DNA of 64,000 nucleotides. It comes from Saprospiraceae bacterium. Lineage in GTDB: Bacteria > Bacteroidota > Bacteroidia > Chitinophagales > Saprospiraceae. The DNA is taken from assembly GCA_029262995.1 (NCBI GenBank), contig JAJCYH010000012.1:62001-126000 (forward strand). The letters are read 5' to 3'. Below the pieces are notes generated by a model. That model was given only the letters and a program-made list of their open reading frames with translations. It did no database searches and was not told the DNA's origin. Shown here piece after piece: positions 36,618-45,096 of the stretch; the stretch's first letter is position 1; each line of letters opens with the position of its first letter. A program made the position numbers and the translations under genes.

Positions 36618-37405
36618 TAATTTTCTCTGATGCTCCCTCTTGCGATAAAGTATGGATTTAAAAGATTTTCTTTATTGTACTGTAATGCTTTCATAGATTC
36701 TGCATTCAAGACTTGGCCCCCTGCTTCTTCAAGAATAATTTGCGCCGCGGCAGTATCCCATTCCATTGTAGGTGCTAGACGAGGATACAGCTCTGCATTT
36801 CCTTGGGCCAAAACCAAAAACTTCAATGAACTTCCCTTTGAAACTGTTTCTGGATTATTGAGTTTGTCCATAAACTCTTTTGTTTCAGGGCTGAGGTGTG
36901 AACGTGAACAGACGACTCTTAAGCCTTCATCCTGCATTGTAAATTGTGAGGCTTTTAGTGGAATATCTTCACCATCGATTACTTGAAAAGCACCAAAGCC
37001 TTTTATGGCATAAAACAACTCTTTACTAGCGGGTACATAGACAATACCAAGGATCGTCTGATTGGATTTTATCAACGCTATGTTAACCGTAAATTCCCCA
37101 TTTCTTTTAATGAATTCCTTTGTTCCGTCCAGTGGGTCAACCATCCATGCGTAGTCGAAAGATTTTCTTTGGGAATAATCTATTTGCTTGTTTTCTTCAG
37201 AGATGATTGGAAATTTGAAATCAAGGTTTTCTAATCCCTGACAAATAATGTCATTAGAAGCTTTATCTGCAGCTGTTAATGGGGAGTCATCATCTTTTTT
37301 TTCATAGACAATATCTTCTGATGCGTTATAAATTTCCATTATCTTTTGTCCTGCCTCTATTGAAATCTGACTGAGCTGTTTAATTATCGTTGATATTTCT
37401 TTCAT
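36617..37405 (-). CDS. cysQ: 3'(2'),5'-bisphosphate nucleotidase CysQ
   Basis: Mg-dependent phosphatase of the inositol monophosphatase fold, 262 residues. It removes 3'-phosphate from PAP/PAPS formed in sulfate activation. Metal-site motifs are all there: DDDSPLTAADKASN (about 37-50), EEN (about 68), WMVDPLDGTKEFIKRNGEF (about 90-108) and WDTAAAQIILEEAGG (about 218-232). The exact sequence fits CysQ better than SuhB because of GTKEF. It is first in the operon with the glycosyltransferases; a link to sulfated sugars is possible but not shown. Confidence 0.92.
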   Translation of the reverse strand: MKEISTIIKQLSQISIEAGQKIMEIYNASEDIVYEKKDDDSPLTAADKASNDIICQGLENLDFKFPIISEENKQIDYSQRKSFDYAWMVDPLDGTKEFIKRNGEFTVNIALIKSNQTILGIVYVPASKELFYAIKGFGAFQVIDGEDIPLKASQFTMQDEGLRVVCSRSHLSPETKEFMDKLNNPETVSKGSSLKFLVLAQGNAELYPRLAPTMEWDTAAAQIILEEAGGQVLNAESMKALQYNKENLLNPYFIARGSIREN

Positions 37406-37457
37406 TTAACATTTATATGCCGCAAAGATAAAATTCTTAAACGATGTAGGTATTGGT

Positions 37458-38024
37458 TTAATTATCTGTATTTTTTTTCTTTAAAAATGCTTTTTGGTAC
37501 GCTTGAAATTGAAAACTTTTAACGGGTGGCACAGTGTCTAAACCAATTATTTCATCACCGGTTATATTTATAGCTTTTTGGCTAGAAATAAAAAAGCTTA
37601 CCTCAATCCCTCCTTTGACCCTTTCATAATCAATGAGTAGGTCAGAAGATAAGACTTCAAATCTGCTCAAAAAGTGCCCTGCAGAATAGTAGGCATCCAA
37701 TTTTATACTGTTAAATTCATCAATTTTATAATGGCCTTTTGAAGCATCAATGGCTTCGAGACCATATTGTCGAATATCTTCTTCATTGTAGATAATCGTC
37801 CATGGATAGTATCCTTGTAGATCTGGATATCCTATGTTAAGTTGCATGTTTACTTCTATCGTATCTTTATCCAAAGGATGAATAATTAGCTTTCCATCAT
37901 ATTCCCCAATCCAATCTAAGGGGAAATCAAATTTTTCATTCTCTTTGTTTTTGGCATGCTTTGTTATTTTGCAAGACACAAAAAAGATTGAAATTAAAAG
38001 TAGGATTATTAGTCGTTTGTTCAT
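37458..38024 (-). CDS. Hypothetical lipoprotein, 188 aa
   Basis: Lipoprotein with lipobox FVSC (Cys 18). The mature beta-rich domain contains WIGEYDGKLIIHPLDKDTIEV, YYPWTIIYNEEDIRQYGLEAI and ISSQKAINITGDEIIGLDTV. It resembles a lipocalin- or calycin-like beta-sandwich in pattern, but I cannot name a family. Divergent from the M1 peptidase gene (57-base gap). Confidence 0.65.
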   Translation of the reverse strand: MNKRLIILLLISIFFVSCKITKHAKNKENEKFDFPLDWIGEYDGKLIIHPLDKDTIEVNMQLNIGYPDLQGYYPWTIIYNEEDIRQYGLEAIDASKGHYKIDEFNSIKLDAYYSAGHFLSRFEVLSSDLLIDYERVKGGIEVSFFISSQKAINITGDEIIGLDTVPPVKSFQFQAYQKAFLKKKNTDN

Positions 38025-38080
38025 AAATAGCTATTATTGATTATTAAGAATCCTAGATTACAATATTAAATTAATATACG

Positions 38081-41047
38081 ATGAGAATATCTATTCTATT
38101 GACAATGAGTTTTGTATTTCAATCAGGACTACTGATATGTCAAGATTATTTTCAGCAAAAGGTAAATCACCAAATTACGGCCTCCTTAGATACTACTAAT
38201 CATTTGCTTAGCGCAAAATCTGTTATTCAATATTATAACAATTCTCCAGATAGTTTAAATGAACTCATTTTTCATGTGTGGATGAATGCTTTTTATTCCA
38301 AAAGATCGGCCTTCGCACGTCAAAAAATTGATATGGTTGATGGTAGCTTTCATTTTGTTAGTCATGATCAAAGAGGTGGATACCAGAAATTAGATTTTGT
38401 AATAAATGGTAATTCAGTTGAACCTCATCCATATGTAAAAGATGGTGTCATCTATTCGGATATCGTAATCTTAAAATTAAACAAACCTATAACACCGCAA
38501 TCGATTACACAAATCAACATTGACTTTGTAGTAAAGATGCCTTATGCTTTCAGCAGGCCTGGAATTAAAGATCATTTATACAGGATGACACAATGGTATC
38601 CAAAGCCGGCAGTATATGATAGAGAGGGCTGGCATCCTATGCCTTATCTTGAGATTGGTGAATATTATTCTGAGTATGGTGACTATAAAGTTAATCTGGA
38701 TTTACCTTTATCTTTTTCAGTGGCCTCTACAGGTGTTCCTGTTGAATCAACGTCTAAACTGGATTTGGAAAATAGAAGGAGGCTTATACAAATAGAAGCA
38801 AATGATGTGCATGACTTTGCTTGGTTTGCCAGTGAGTATTATATTCCTTATAGAGAGTCGGTTGATATCAACGGGAAAAAAGTAATTGTCAATTTATTCG
38901 TCAAAGAAGATAATAGCAATTGGACCGAAGTGATGAAACTCTCCAAGCGTGCTTTGTCATTTTTATGTGAACAAATTAGTACATATCCTTATGATCAAAT
39001 TACAGTAGTAGAGTCTTCTGAGGAAGATGGAAGTGGTATGGAGTATCCTATGATTACCATTTTGAATATCGGAGATAATGATCAACACACAGATCATCTG
39101 ATTGTGCATGAATTTGCTCATCAATGGTTTTATGGAATTCTTGGCAGCAATGAACGTGATGAGCCTTGGATTGACGAGGGATTTAGCAATTACTTTGACA
39201 GAGTTTATGATGATTACTATTATGATGCATCTGTGTATGACCAGTATTTCGGTGATCTGAATCATCTTCCTATCGATGGTGATTTTAATTTTCTTGATGA
39301 GGGTGTCAGGGAATATGAACGTATTGCTTATGGAACCTCTATCAAAGAATCAATTAGCAGTTCGGATGCATTAAATTATATGAGCAATAACTATGCTAAG
39401 ACAAGTGGAGGGATCTTCTTTTTGAGGGCGTATTTAGGAAAGTCATTGTTTAACAAAGCCATTCAAAGGCTTTTTAGGCATTGGAGTTTCAAGCATCCAA
39501 ATGGCAAGGATGTACAAGAAGTTTTTGAATCTGTTTCAGGAAAGGAATTAAACTGGTTCTTTGATGATTATCTGAACAAAGATGGCAGGTATGATATAAA
39601 AATAGCTAAGCATAAAAAGAATGAAGTAATCATTAAACGTAATATGCTTTTGAATGTGCCGGTTCACTTAAGTATTTATCAGAAAGCAGGTCAATTTGCT
39701 TACAGTTCATGGTATGAAAGTAATGGTATGGAGGAACAAAGTTTGTCTATCCCAGACGGTGAATTCGGTTCATTTAGCATCAATGAAGGAATGGAATTGT
39801 ATGAGGTAAATACGAAGAACAATAGGTATAGTAAAAGAAAGAAGTTTACTCCAAAGTTAAGGATGGTGAACATTTTGGAATCGACCAGTCGAAATACCAT
39901 AGGATTGTTTCCTCACCTATTCTATAACAAGAGTGATGGACTGATGTTAGGTACATCACTTTATAGTGCGGTTTTTCCACAGCAAGACATACGCTATCTA
40001 TTTAGTCCATCATATGCTTTTGGCAGCGAAAGGTTTACCTATGTAGCAGCAGTAGAAAAAGATTTTTATTTTGATAAAAAGCAAACTAACAACAGAAAAA
40101 TAACGGTTACTTTGAACAGTAGAAGGTTTGGGTATTTTGAATCTGAAGAAACTTTTCCATTGTCCCTTGCCTATACCAAAATCAATCCCTCCGCTAGTTT
40201 GCATTTTGCTAGAGATGTGTTCCATTACTCTTCCTTAAGCTATGAGTGGAATTTTATCAGGCAAGACTTAGCGGATTTTGAAGACAATGCATTTAAGGTC
40301 AGGCAACAGAACTATTCTATACATCGATTGAATTATAGGAAAATGAACCTGAATGCATTGCGAAGAACACATTTGGATTTTGAAGTGCAATATGAAAACT
40401 ATGAAAGGCCATTTGATCGAAAGGAACATTATGTCCGAACAATGCTGACTGTTTCCAATAGAATCAATTATAGTGTTAATCATAGTTTTTTCATAAGGTT
40501 TAATGCAGCCTATTTTCCTATTAATACACAACGGAACTCAAGTAGTTATTCATCGATTTTTACTAGAGGGTCAATTGCCTTAGGAACTCAAGCATATACA
40601 GATCAAGGTTTTGATGATTACTATTTTGACCGAATGGGCAATACACCAAGTCAGATTACAGAGCGTTTCTCAGGCTTTAAGACTGCCTTTGGTCCTGGAC
40701 AAAGCATTGGCATGAGTAATGATTATTCCTTTGCCGTCAATGTTAAAATTGATCTGCCTATAAACTTACCAGGAGAATTCAAACTAAGACCATACTTTGA
40801 CATAGCTGGAGTAAGAACGAAATCTCTTGCGTCTGAACCATTGAAGATGAAAGCTTATTCGAGCGGAGGATTGGCGTTGGAAATAGCGGATTTTATCGGC
40901 ATCTATTTACCTCTGCTTAATTCTGGAGATTTGGAATTGGCTTATAGTAGTGATAATATATTCAGCCGTGTGAGTTTTAAGTTGAATCTGTCTGCACTCA
41001 ATATATGGAAGGTTAGTGATCAGCCCGCGGTATTGTGGGACCAATAA
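38081..41047 (+). CDS. M1 family metallopeptidase fused to a probable outer-membrane beta-barrel
   Basis: Exported zinc aminopeptidase-type protein of 988 residues. Signal peptide 1-20 (ends ICQ). Saddle and catalytic domains (about 30-560): substrate motif GSGMEYPMIT in place of GAMEN, zinc site H343-E344-x2-H347-x18-E366 (HEFAHQWF ... WIDEGFSNYF). From about residue 605 the sequence changes to alternating aromatic/polar strands with turns rich in Asp/Asn (YAFGSERFTYVAAVEKDFYF, KITVTLNSRRFGYF, SVNHSFFIRFNAAYF, LRPYFDIAGVRTKS, FSRVSFKLNLSALNIW), the look of a 14- to 16-strand outer-membrane barrel. The peptidase would therefore be tethered to the outer membrane. Confidence 0.85.
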   Translation: MRISILLTMSFVFQSGLLICQDYFQQKVNHQITASLDTTNHLLSAKSVIQYYNNSPDSLNELIFHVWMNAFYSKRSAFARQKIDMVDGSFHFVSHDQRGGYQKLDFVINGNSVEPHPYVKDGVIYSDIVILKLNKPITPQSITQINIDFVVKMPYAFSRPGIKDHLYRMTQWYPKPAVYDREGWHPMPYLEIGEYYSEYGDYKVNLDLPLSFSVASTGVPVESTSKLDLENRRRLIQIEANDVHDFAWFASEYYIPYRESVDINGKKVIVNLFVKEDNSNWTEVMKLSKRALSFLCEQISTYPYDQITVVESSEEDGSGMEYPMITILNIGDNDQHTDHLIVHEFAHQWFYGILGSNERDEPWIDEGFSNYFDRVYDDYYYDASVYDQYFGDLNHLPIDGDFNFLDEGVREYERIAYGTSIKESISSSDALNYMSNNYAKTSGGIFFLRAYLGKSLFNKAIQRLFRHWSFKHPNGKDVQEVFESVSGKELNWFFDDYLNKDGRYDIKIAKHKKNEVIIKRNMLLNVPVHLSIYQKAGQFAYSSWYESNGMEEQSLSIPDGEFGSFSINEGMELYEVNTKNNRYSKRKKFTPKLRMVNILESTSRNTIGLFPHLFYNKSDGLMLGTSLYSAVFPQQDIRYLFSPSYAFGSERFTYVAAVEKDFYFDKKQTNNRKITVTLNSRRFGYFESEETFPLSLAYTKINPSASLHFARDVFHYSSLSYEWNFIRQDLADFEDNAFKVRQQNYSIHRLNYRKMNLNALRRTHLDFEVQYENYERPFDRKEHYVRTMLTVSNRINYSVNHSFFIRFNAAYFPINTQRNSSSYSSIFTRGSIALGTQAYTDQGFDDYYFDRMGNTPSQITERFSGFKTAFGPGQSIGMSNDYSFAVNVKIDLPINLPGEFKLRPYFDIAGVRTKSLASEPLKMKAYSSGGLALEIADFIGIYLPLLNSGDLELAYSSDNIFSRVSFKLNLSALNIWKVSDQPAVLWDQ

Positions 41048-41126
41048 ATAATTAACAGAATGATATTGAGTTTTTGGAAAAGCGTTTACAATATATTGTT
41101 AAATTAGAATACAATAAATTGCATCT

Positions 41127-41726
41127 ATGATATATAAATTTAAGGGTTTCACACCTGTAGTAGATCCCAGTTCTTTTGTTCACCCTCAAGCTGCTGTAAC
41201 TGGAAATGTTATCATTGGTAAAAATGTATACATAGGGCCAGGTGCTGCCATCAGAGGTGATTGGGGAGGTATTGTTATTAAGGATGGCTGTAATGTTCAG
41301 GAAAACTGTACCATACATATGTTTCCTGGCATAAAAGTAATTCTAGAGGAGTCAGCACATATCGGTCATGGCGCAATAATTCATGGTGCTCATATTGGGC
41401 GAAACTGTATGGTTGGGATGAATGCAGTGATTATGGATAATGTTGAATTGGGAGATGAATGTATTGTTGGCGCTTTGACATTTATCAAAGCCGATGAGGT
41501 CATTCCAAAGCGTTCACTTGTTGTGGGTAATCCTGCTAAAGTGGTCAAGCAAATTTCTAATGAAATGATAGCGTGGAAGACTAAGGGGACGGCTTTGTAT
41601 CAAAGGCTTCCTGCTGATCTTCTTGAGCACTTGGAAGAATGCCAAGCATTGATTGTTGTCCCTAAGGACTTGCCAGAGCAGGAGTCACTCTTTCAAACTT
41701 GGAATGAAATAAATTCACAAAAATGA
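41127..41726 (+). CDS. Left-handed beta-helix hexapeptide protein, gamma-carbonic-anhydrase / PaaY-CaiE type
   Basis: Hexapeptide-repeat protein of 199 residues that forms a trimer. The repeats run about 15-140 (IIGKNVYIGPGAAIRGDWGG). Three histidines in family positions (IHMFPG, SAHIGHGAIIHG) match gamma-carbonic-anhydrase zinc ligands; PaaY/CaiE use the same site. The extra C-terminal helix (AWKTKGTALYQRLPADLLE, about 150-180) resembles PaaY/CaiE, including the Trp-Lys-(T)-x-Gly-Thr-x-x-Tyr pattern. It probably hydrates CO2 or cleans up CoA thioesters. Overlaps queG by four bases (ATGA). Confidence 0.85.
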   Translation: MIYKFKGFTPVVDPSSFVHPQAAVTGNVIIGKNVYIGPGAAIRGDWGGIVIKDGCNVQENCTIHMFPGIKVILEESAHIGHGAIIHGAHIGRNCMVGMNAVIMDNVELGDECIVGALTFIKADEVIPKRSLVVGNPAKVVKQISNEMIAWKTKGTALYQRLPADLLEHLEECQALIVVPKDLPEQESLFQTWNEINSQK

Positions 41727-42673
41727 GTGCTGAACTATCGGTAATGGAAAGGTCACAAGCTATAAAAGCAATGGCAATGGAATTGGGGTTTGAACTTGTT
41801 GGTTTTGCGAAAGCTGAATATATGGAAGATGAGGCCGTACACCTAAAGGAGTGGTTAGGCCTTGAATATCATGGGTCAATGGCTTATATGGAGAACCATT
41901 TTGGCAAAAGAGTTGATCCTCGAAAACTTGTTCTTGGTGCCCAATCTGTAATCAGTCTAGGCTATAATTATCATTCTAATGAGACACTAAATGTTGAGCA
42001 ATCTCCCAAAATATCAAGTTATGCTTATGGTCGTGATTATCATAAAGTGATAAAGAAAAAATTGAAAACTTTAGCCTCTAGAATTAATGAAATTTATGGA
42101 GCATTCGAACACAGATCTTTTGTAGATTCTGCTCCTGTCTTGGAACGTGATTGGGCATTTAGAGCTGGATTGGGATGGGTAGGTAAAAATACCTTATTGA
42201 TCAATCCAAAGAAAGGATCTAAATTTTTTCTTGCTGAAATGATTGTTGATTTTGAATTGAAATATGACAACAGTATTGCTGACTATTGCGGCACATGTAC
42301 CAAGTGTATTGATGCTTGTCCAACGGATGCTATTTTAGAGGAAGGTTATGTGCTGGATGCTTCTAAGTGCATTTCATACCTAACTATTGAGTTAAAGGAT
42401 GATGACCTTCCTGAAGAATATAAAGGGAAAATGGAAAACTGGATGTATGGTTGTGATATTTGTCAAGATGTTTGCCCCTGGAACAGATTTGCTCAGCAAC
42501 ATTATGAAGAAGATTTCCTTCCAAAGCCCGAACTCATGGAGATGACAAAGGAAGATTGGAATGGTCTAACTGAAGAAAAATTTAATGAACTTTTTCAAGG
42601 TTCAGCTGTAAAAAGAGCTGGGTACAAAGGACTGATGAGAAACATTGGGTTTTTGAACTTAGATAGTAATTAA
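41723..42673 (+). CDS. queG: Epoxyqueuosine reductase QueG
   Basis: Cobalamin- and [4Fe-4S]-dependent enzyme of 316 residues that reduces epoxyqueuosine to queuosine in tRNA wobble position 34. The N-terminal half has the QueG signature (SYAYGRDYHKVIKKKL, RSFVDSAPVLERDWAFRAGLG) and two ferredoxin-type clusters follow: CGTCTKCIDACP and CDICQDVCPWN. Usual length, no HEAT extension. Overlapping start (ATGA) couples it to the hexapeptide gene and places it in the operon with mgsA and uvrC. Confidence 0.95.
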   Translation: MSAELSVMERSQAIKAMAMELGFELVGFAKAEYMEDEAVHLKEWLGLEYHGSMAYMENHFGKRVDPRKLVLGAQSVISLGYNYHSNETLNVEQSPKISSYAYGRDYHKVIKKKLKTLASRINEIYGAFEHRSFVDSAPVLERDWAFRAGLGWVGKNTLLINPKKGSKFFLAEMIVDFELKYDNSIADYCGTCTKCIDACPTDAILEEGYVLDASKCISYLTIELKDDDLPEEYKGKMENWMYGCDICQDVCPWNRFAQQHYEEDFLPKPELMEMTKEDWNGLTEEKFNELFQGSAVKRAGYKGLMRNIGFLNLDSN

Positions 42674-42689
42674 TATAAAACGATTTATT

Positions 42690-43073
42690 GTGAAACTAAA
42701 TATTGCTTTAATCGCCCATGACGGTAAAAAAGCCGAGATGGTATCCTTTATTCTAAACCACCAGAAGTTTTTGGGAGATGCTACTATTTATGCAACGGGC
42801 ACTACAGGTTCTAAGATAGAAATGGAAGGTTTTGAAGTAAACAAGTTACTGTCTGGGCCATTAGGAGGCGATGCACAGATTGCTGCCATGGTAGCTACTG
42901 GCGATATCGATTTAGTAATTTTTTTCAGGGATCCACTGGACAAGCATCCACATGAACCGGATGTACAGATGTTGATGAGGCAATGTGATGTCCATAATGT
43001 TCCTTTGGCTACCAATCCTAAAGGCGCTTATTATTTGATCAGAGGGATCAAGGCAGTATTTGAAAATCAATAA
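42690..43073 (+). CDS. mgsA: Methylglyoxal synthase
   Basis: Converts dihydroxyacetone phosphate to methylglyoxal and phosphate, a bypass of lower glycolysis. Length of 127 residues is normal for the short form. Motifs: IALIAHDGKKAEMV (H10), YATGTTG, LSGPLGGDAQ, and FFRDPLDKHPHEPDVQML with the catalytic and phosphate-binding residues. Begins with GTG at 42690, 17 bases after queG, and ends 14 bases before uvrC. Confidence 0.95.
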   Translation: MKLNIALIAHDGKKAEMVSFILNHQKFLGDATIYATGTTGSKIEMEGFEVNKLLSGPLGGDAQIAAMVATGDIDLVIFFRDPLDKHPHEPDVQMLMRQCDVHNVPLATNPKGAYYLIRGIKAVFENQ

Positions 43074-43087
43074 ATACAGATTTAATT

Positions 43088-44896
43088 TTGACTACTGAAG
43101 ATTATAAGAAAATAAGTTCTGAAATTCCTAATGAACCAGGCGTGTACAGGTTCCTAGATAGGAAAGAAGTTATAATCTATGTAGGCAAAGCCAAAAATTT
43201 AAAAAAGAGATTAACTTCTTATTTTGGCGATAAGAAGTATATGCCACACAAGACGAAGGCTCTTGTAAAGAATGCGACAAGGTTTGAATACACGGTTGTA
43301 GACTCCGAGCATGATGCACTTCTTTTGGAAAATACTTTCATTAAAAAATTCCAGCCTCGATATAACGTAATGTTGAAAGATGGAAAGACATACACCTATA
43401 TCGTTGTTAAGAAAGAACGCTTTCCTCGAGTATTTTTTACTAGAAGAGTTTATAAAGATGGATCTCAATATTTTGGCCCATATACTTCTAAATATAGTGC
43501 GAATATCCTTTTAGAAATTATTAAAAAATTATTCAAACTTCGTACCTGCAATCTGAATCTGAGTGAGAAAAATATTGAAGGAGGAAAATTTACCGTTTGC
43601 TTAGAATATCATATTAAAAATTGTATGGCTCCCTGTGTGGCTTTTGAATCTGAAGATGAATATAATGAAAAGATCAAGCAGATTGTCAATATATTAAAGG
43701 GACAGATCAAGCCGGTAAATGATTATCTAAAGGCACAAATAGAACGCTGTTCCGAGAAGCTAGAATTTGAAGAAGCTCAGGAATTCAAAGTCAAATTGGA
43801 TTTGTTGACGGATTACCAATCGAAATCACAGGTGGTAAATACTTCAATCAAGGACAGTGATGTATTTGCCATCAGGATGGAAGAGGGATCTGCGTATGTG
43901 AGTTACCTCAAAATTATCAATGGTTCTTTGATCAATGGTGATAATCTTGAATTAAAGATGAACCTTAATGACAAGTTGGATGATCTGCTAGTGTTTTCAA
44001 TTCAATACCTTAGAGAAAAATATAATAGCATATCTCCTGAGGTAATCTTGGCGAAGAAGGTAAAGCTGATTGATGACGTACAGATAACAGTGCCACAAAG
44101 AGGAGATAAAAAGCACCTACTCGATTTAGCAGAAAAGAACCTTAAGTATTTCATCTTGCAGTGCAAGAAGGATAAGATGAACAAAACCAGAAAGCAAAGT
44201 TCATCTGAAAGAATACTCAGTACCATGAAAGAAGACTTACAGATGGAGGAAGTTCCTTTTCACATAGAATGTTTTGACAACTCCAATTTGCAAGGCACCA
44301 ATCCTGTGTCTAGCTGTGTAGTATTCAAAAATGCTAAACCAGCTAAATCCGATTACAGGAAGTTTAATATCAAGACGGTAGTTGGTCCAGATGATTTTGC
44401 TTCTATGAAGGAAGTTGTGTTGAGAAGATATTCGCGACTTGTTAAAGAGAAACAGAGTTTGCCTCAGCTTATTATCATTGATGGAGGTAAGGGGCAATTG
44501 AATGCAGCTTATGAAATCCTAAAATCTTTGGGTCTGGAAACCAAGATTACCTTGATTGGAATTGCCAAGAGGCTGGAAGAAATTTATTTTCCCGGTGATC
44601 CAGTACCCTTGTATATCAATAAGAAGTCTGAGTCTTTAAAATTGATCCAGCAATTAAGAAATGAAGCGCATCGGTTTGCTATTACATTCCATCGAGATCA
44701 AAGATCTAAGAATGCACTTGGTACGGAGCTGACCAATATAAAGGGGATAGGAGAGGCAACAGCAACAGCACTATTACAACATTATGGTTCCGTTATTAAA
44801 ATGAAGGAAGTTGGTTTTGAGGATGTGGAAGTGAATTTTAGCAAGTCTATTGCTATGAAGCTCGAGGATTATTTCTTATGGGGTGAGGAGGAGTGA
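43088..44896 (+). CDS. uvrC: Excinuclease ABC subunit C
   Basis: Dual-incision nuclease of nucleotide excision repair, 602 residues. Domains in order: GIY-YIG (about 12-95; GVYRFLDRKEVIIYVGKAKN), Cys-rich stretch (CLEYHIKNCMAPC), UVR coiled motif (about 200-240; EKLEFEEAQEFKVKLDLL), RNase H-like 5' nuclease (about 375-520; IECFDNSNLQGTNPVSS) and C-terminal HhH pair (IKGIGEATATALLQHYGS). TTG start at 43088; no better ATG nearby upstream. Last gene of the operon. Confidence 0.96.
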   Translation: MTTEDYKKISSEIPNEPGVYRFLDRKEVIIYVGKAKNLKKRLTSYFGDKKYMPHKTKALVKNATRFEYTVVDSEHDALLLENTFIKKFQPRYNVMLKDGKTYTYIVVKKERFPRVFFTRRVYKDGSQYFGPYTSKYSANILLEIIKKLFKLRTCNLNLSEKNIEGGKFTVCLEYHIKNCMAPCVAFESEDEYNEKIKQIVNILKGQIKPVNDYLKAQIERCSEKLEFEEAQEFKVKLDLLTDYQSKSQVVNTSIKDSDVFAIRMEEGSAYVSYLKIINGSLINGDNLELKMNLNDKLDDLLVFSIQYLREKYNSISPEVILAKKVKLIDDVQITVPQRGDKKHLLDLAEKNLKYFILQCKKDKMNKTRKQSSSERILSTMKEDLQMEEVPFHIECFDNSNLQGTNPVSSCVVFKNAKPAKSDYRKFNIKTVVGPDDFASMKEVVLRRYSRLVKEKQSLPQLIIIDGGKGQLNAAYEILKSLGLETKITLIGIAKRLEEIYFPGDPVPLYINKKSESLKLIQQLRNEAHRFAITFHRDQRSKNALGTELTNIKGIGEATATALLQHYGSVIKMKEVGFEDVEVNFSKSIAMKLEDYFLWGEEE

Positions 44897-45096
44897 TTTT
44901 TAGGATTTTCTTTTTTAATTTCTTTTGTCCCACCTATTCTGATTCTAAATCCTATCTTCCATAATCTAGTCTGGCTGACAGGCGGGAATTGTGCTAGTCC
45001 AATGAATTTATTCATGTTGAGTTTTTTAGGAATAAGGCTTATAAACATATGTTCTAAAATATTACGACATTTGCAATCCACCTAAAACAACTTATT

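Noticed and set aside
44869-45081. 70-residue minus-strand open frame between uvrC and gltX
   Set aside because: Overlaps the uvrC end, has no recognisable features, and is biased composition from the spacer sequence.
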